This document shows, one piece after another, positions 60,012-64,000 of a stretch of DNA of 64,000 bases. Position 1 is the first letter of the stretch. Every line of letters begins with the position of its first letter. This DNA is from Nannobrachium achirus (lineage: Eukaryota > Chordata > Actinopteri > Myctophiformes > Myctophidae). A program made the position numbers and the translations under genes. Location of the stretch: positions 7,290,651 through 7,354,650 of the forward strand of contig OY997653.1 in assembly GCA_963921795.1 (NCBI GenBank), read 5' to 3'. Under the pieces are notes generated by a model. The model searched no databases. It was not told the DNA's origin and saw nothing but the letters and a program-made list of their open reading frames with translations.

Positions 60012-60080
60012 CTTTCCTCCGGCCGTAGAGTACGCCTGCACCTTGTCCAGGAGCCGGCCGAGAGCACTCCAGTCACCCAT
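60012..60080 (-). CDS. Connexin-43-type N-terminal coding fragment (23 codons)
   Basis: On the minus strand from ATG at 60080: [18 protein letters not shown], then TAGGK ending at 60012. This is the N-terminal helix of alpha connexins (gap-junction channel subunits), nearly identical to connexin 43. GTAACC follows and could be a donor, but most alpha connexins have an uninterrupted coding exon. The four membrane segments were not found in the window. It may be the first coding exon of a split connexin gene, or a truncated gene fragment. Confidence 0.75.
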
Positions 60081-60199
60081 CCTGCTGGAGCAACAATATT
60101 ACATAAATACATAAATAATATAAATATATCAACCTTCTGAAGCAACAATACTACAGTCAACCTTCTGAGGACAGACACAAAAATACTACCGTCAATCTT

Positions 60200-60530
60200 C
60201 TGGAGGCAAAGCCACGGTTTAAAAACAAAACACAAGGTTTTAAAGGCAAACACAGGGTTTAAAAACAAAACACAAGGTTTTAAAGGCAAGGACAAGGTTT
60301 TAAAGACAATCACAAGGTTTAAAAACAAACACAAGGTATTAAAGACAAGGACAAGGTTTTAAAGACAGACACAAGGTTTTAAAGACAAGGACAAGGTTTT
60401 AAACGGGGTTTAAAAACAAACACAAGGTTTTAAAAACAAGGACAAGGTTTTAAAGACAAACACAAGGTTTAAAGAGAAACACAAAGTTTAAAGACAACAC
60501 AAGGTTTTAAAGACAAGGACAAGGTTGTTT
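60200..60530. repeat. 20-25-bp degenerate minisatellite
   Basis: About 14 copies of AAGGTTTTAAAGACAA(G/A)(G/C)AC and variants. Confidence 0.85.
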
Positions 60531-60718
60531 GGTGCAGCGACTGACCAACATATGGCCAACCTGCCGACACATCTTGGTCACTCTTTCTCTACCGCTCCTA
60601 CATCTGGCTTTGTCTGTCTTTATGTACTGTATGTACAGTATGTGCCACACTTGGCCCCTTGGCCCAAGCTTCACGGGGCGCTTAATGAAATGAACTCTGC
60701 TCACTTCGCACTGGGTTT

Positions 60719-60873
60719 AGGGGACCGCTCTCCATTCCGACATGCTGCCATTCCGACATTGACTTCTAATTGTCTCAGTGGCAGCACTTCCATAGAGGTT
60801 AGGGTTAGGAATGAATTAGGTCGGAATGGGGGGATGTCTGAATGGCAGCATGTCGGAATGGGGGGATGCACCC
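60719..60873. mobile_element. Short MITE (copy 2 of 3) with 8-bp duplication
   Basis: AGGGGACCGCTCTCCATTCC and GACATGCTGCCATTCCGACA at the left; CATGTCGGAATGGGGGGATG at the right. Flanked by CTGGGTTT at 60711-60718 and 60874-60881. This is the best-preserved copy and suggests a hAT-like mechanism. Confidence 0.85.
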
Positions 60874-60881
60874 CTGGGTTT

Positions 60882-61701
60882 GATGTTTTCCTCATATTCA
60901 CAATTTTTACTCACAGCACCTTATGGTATATTTTACTATTACCTTTAGCATAACGGTATGATCTAACAATGTTTTAATCAAAAATATAAAACTTTTTTTG
61001 TATTAATTATTATGAGAGGAAGACAAATTCTGAATGAATTGGTGTTTTATTGGGTAAATCACATGACTTGGCTCCAGCACTGCATTTAATACCCTCTCTG
61101 GTTAAAGGAACCATACTGGTTCAGGGCTCCTAGCGAACATTCAGAATATGATCACATTATCTCTCGTCACCCCAGGGTGCCTGGCACCCACGTTGAAAAG
61201 CCCTGAACTATAGGATCGGATAGAAGTGTCTCTGTGAACTGATCACAGTTAAACCAAGAACCTCAGTGGCGAAATTAGACCTTATTCCCCATGGGTTTTC
61301 GGATCAAGGGGGCCCTGATCAAAGGGGCCCGGGTCTGTTGTTTTTGCGCGATTTAAGCGCAAACTACAATGATTACCCCTAATATATTGGAAATTACTAA
61401 ATACATATAATATCCTAGTATGAATTTATGTAGATATGGGCGCATTGGGCGTATATTTTTATTTAGGCCTATTAAAAACAAAATGTATTTTCGCCACTAG
61501 GGGGGGGGGGGGGGGGGGGGGCTTGGGTTTTTAAAACCCAAAAACCTTATCAAATTAAGCTTGTGAAGAACCTATAGCATCAGTCTAAACCAGTGTTTCT
61601 CAACCACTGTGCCTGGGGACCTTTGGCGTGCCCCTGAAATACTGGCTTGAAATACTGGCTTGAAAGCCAGTATTGTATTTATCATTTTAAAAACGATTTA
61701 A
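60882..61701. other. Intergenic; poly-G run of about 22
   Basis: No gene. A G-run lies at 61500-61521. A 'CAGTGTTTCTCAACCACTGT' dispersed-repeat start is at 61590-61610. Confidence 0.6.
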
Positions 61702-61795
61702 ACTAGTGGAAACAGCCGATCTACAAGCACACAACGCCTCGCGGAACGCCTCGCGGTGCGAGGCGTTGTGTGCTTGTAGATCTGCTGTTTTCACT
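61702..61795. repeat. Recurrent hairpin, complete copy with duplicated loop
   Basis: ACTAGTGGAAACAGCCGATC and TACAAGCACACAACGCCTCG pair with CGAGGCGTTGTGTGCTTGTA and GATCTGCTGTTTTCACTA. The loop region AACGCCTCGCGG is duplicated. The flank 61800-61910 matches 31327-31430. Confidence 0.9.
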
Positions 61796-61910
61796 AATGT
61801 TGTGCGACAGCCTGGTATGATGAAGCAGAGCTTTACTTTGCGAAGAAACGTACAAAGTTGAAACTTGGAGATACAAGGATTCTTCCCGACAGTGACCATA
61901 TTTACACCCC

Positions 61911-62394
61911 CGTATTATGTTGGTGTGCACATGGATTCTTGGGACATTAAGTGTGCCCATGCAGAAAAAAGGTTGAAAAACACTGGAATAAAACGATATA
62001 AAATAAAATAAAGAACCTGTTCATTGAAACTATACAAACTATAATAAATAAAATAAAGAACCGGTTCATTGAAAATATACAAACTAGGTTGCCAGCTATA
62101 CAAATGACCATCAGCCTAAATAACATACCTATATGAGTTATTACAAAGTACTGTGTAACTGGCTTTGACTATACGCAGCATCTATGAATAAAACGATGAG
62201 TGCCATTTGGATGAACTTGCTAGCATGCTAGCGAGAATGCTGTGGCGCTTTAAAAGCCCTTTCATCACAAACACCATAAAAGTGTGCAGCCGCGAGCTGG
62301 TTTTCATCATCCCATTGTTTGTTAACAACTCCAATAAATGTAGAAGAATGCTGGAATCAAGGATGTGGGGCAACGGTAGATATCAATGCTGTGT
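61911..62394. other. Intergenic, nothing recognised
   Basis: Two near copies of AATAAAATAAAGAACC(T/G)GTTC at 62002 and 62047. No gene signal. Confidence 0.5.
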
Positions 62395-62975
62395 TTGTGA
62401 ATGCGGCACCGAGTGCCGCGCTGCGAGCTTGTAGATCTGCTATTTTTGAAAAATCGTGAAAATTTGAATTTTGACCCGATTCTATAAGTGTCTTTTGAAT
62501 CCTTCTAAGATTTTTGGAGAAAACCTATGTTTCTATGTCAGCAATCTGGCCAGCCATCGTCAACGAAAAGGTCCTTTTCACTTCAACTGGAGCTCAGTTA
62601 GTCTGTTCTTGAGAGACTACTATGTCAGTGGTTCTCAAACCTTTTCATGTGAAGGACCCCCAAAATGATATGTATTTGGCCACGGACCCCCATTTCAAAA
62701 TATCTAGTTCCAGGGACCACCCAGAAGCAAAATTTTAGTTACAAACGTTCGCTTTGAAAATACATACAGTATATTCAAAGATTTGTACATTTTTTTCAAA
62801 AATAGCAGATCTACAAGCTCGCAGCGCGGCACTCGGTGCCGCGCTGTGAGCTTGTATATCTGCTATTTTTCACTGGTTAAAAAGCATTCAATAATTCTAG
62901 GCCTAAATGGGTTAAAGTCGGGAAAGCACCCACTGCCACGCTGCGAGCTTGTAGATCTGCTATTTTTGAAAAAAT
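62395..62975. repeat. Cluster of three hairpin copies and 'CAGTGGTTCTCAAACC' element
   Basis: A right arm with GC loop is at 62405-62452 (GCCGCGCTGCGAGCTTGTAG). The family start CAGTGGTTCTCAAACCTTTT is at 62628. A complete hairpin lies at 62797-62873 (arms CTACAAGCTCGCAGCGCGGC and GCCGCGCTGTGAGCTTGTAT). Another right arm is at 62933-62972. A related element start lies at 63075-63115. Confidence 0.8.
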
Positions 62976-63329
62976 CTTGCAACATTTGTGCAAGTCTTGG
63001 AATATTTTTTACTCGTTTCTATAAATTTCTACCAAATCCTGTCAGGTTTCTAAAAAAATATATATGTTTCTATGTCAGTGGTGCTCAAAACTTTTTTCAT
63101 GTCAAGGGCCCCCAAAATGATATCTGCCTTTATAGTGGTTAGGAGGCCAACTTATGTACACTTTCTTTGATATTACTCCTTCAGATTTGATCAAAGAATT
63201 ACACAAATCAGTACACAGTCTATAGTGATGTGATCAAGATTCTTCCGATATTTGATATTCTATCCTGATTGGCTATCATTATCAATGGATTCCAAAGTTT
63301 GCAACAAAATGAACAAAATGCCTCAAATG

Positions 63330-63490
63330 TGTGAGGTTTTTTCACGCACATCCCCACTAGGTCAAGGAACACATGCCACCCTTTTCACATCGGCCTGTTA
63401 TAGCGCCACCAGCAGGTCAACTAAAACACATTCAGATTGCCATGAAAGATTGCCTATTATAACGCCACCAGAGGCCACAATAACCTACCT
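63330..63490. repeat. Inverted copy of the 4593-4917 repeat
   Basis: GGCCTGTTATAGCGCCACCA and CTAGGTCAAGGAACACATGC are reverse complements of phrases in the first copy. Confidence 0.8.
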
Positions 63491-63689
63491 GACCTGGTGG
63501 AGATCTGTGCTCGGAAGAACAGATTCTAGTTTGTTTTCTTTTAATTATTATCTTTTTCAAAACGTTTTTTTCCCATAAATTAAAAAGCTAATTCAATCAT
63601 CTTTCATAGCTAATTTCATGAATAAATGAAATAACAATCTAAGAAATTCCATAAATTAGAAAACAAATGTTTAAGAAGACAGTAGAGAA

Positions 63690-63832
63690 AATAGCCAATC
63701 TACAAGCTGACACAACACGGCACAAAGCGACGAGTTTGTAGATCTGCCAATTTCACTTGTTTGGGCAGACGTCTAATCTCTCTTTTGGGTCTGGAGTTTG
63801 GGAAATAGCAGATCTACAAGCTCGTTGCTAGA
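63690..63832. repeat. Two further hairpin copies (one full, one half)
   Basis: GAAAATAGCCAATCTACAAG at 63688 and GTTTGTAGATCTGCCAATTT at 63732 form a diverged full copy. GGAAATAGCAGATCTACAAG at 63800 is a single arm. Confidence 0.75.
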
Positions 63833-64000
63833 ATAAAGGTGGAGGATGGTTGGGTTTTTTTTTTTCAGAATAATGGTGGAGAATGGTTGGGTTTTATTTC
63901 AGAATAAAGGTTGGGGTTTATTTCAGGGCAGCAACATGGCTGTGTGATGAAGTATCAATTCACTGTCAGATTCCCTGACGTAGTCGGAGAGGAGAGGAGA

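Overview
The window is vertebrate nuclear DNA, and almost certainly comes from a teleost fish. It has spliced genes with long introns, dense CA/TG and CT microsatellites, L2, DIRS, hAT, PIF/Harbinger and TTAA-flanked (piggyBac-like) repeats, and a fish-type NLR gene with a FISNA-NACHT exon and a B30.2 exon. The species cannot be named from the sequence alone.

The main gene is one large NLR-family innate immune receptor on the plus strand, about 2.4-50.5 kb. Fifteen exons (plus one weaker upstream candidate) can be chained through compatible splice phases into one open frame of 1,464 codons plus stop. It encodes FISNA-NACHT, four leucine-rich-repeat exons, a short linker, PRY/SPRY (B30.2), the ZU5-like part of a FIIND, a ZZ-type zinc finger, a 40-nt exon, the UPA part of the FIIND, and a C-terminal CARD. 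The ZZ exon plus the 40-nt exon form a frame-neutral (phase 1-1) cassette splitting the FIIND. The ZZ closely resembles the p62/SQSTM1 type and keeps its three acidic ligand-binding positions. The donor after B30.2 contains an in-frame stop codon and is followed at once by a (CA)n tract, so splicing there decides whether the protein ends at B30.2 or continues into FIIND-ZZ-CARD. These are the most interesting points in the window.

Other genes on the minus strand: a nine-finger C2H2 zinc-finger exon (55.4-56.9 kb) and an isolated 23-codon connexin-43-like N-terminal fragment (60.0 kb). Transposon-derived reading frames are: a decayed DIRS element (0.6-2.2 kb, plus), a 5'-truncated L2 LINE (9.1-9.96 kb, minus), a longer L2-type LINE with endonuclease and RT frames separated by one frameshift (16.6-19.6 kb, minus), and a decayed PIF/Harbinger transposase (50.6-53.8 kb, plus) broken by later insertions.

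The introns are layered repeats. Elements whose ends and target duplications can be read directly include hAT-type insertions with 8-bp duplications (11372-15201 with 13419-14956 nested inside; 47558-48702; 51601-52959) and seven TTAA-flanked non-autonomous elements, several nested. A GC-variable hairpin with arms beginning AGCAGATCTACAAGC recurs about 18-20 times in different repeat contexts, with paired changes in the two arms. Tandem arrays (128 bp, 65 bp, 42 bp, and an inverted ~140-bp satellite) fill much of the rest.
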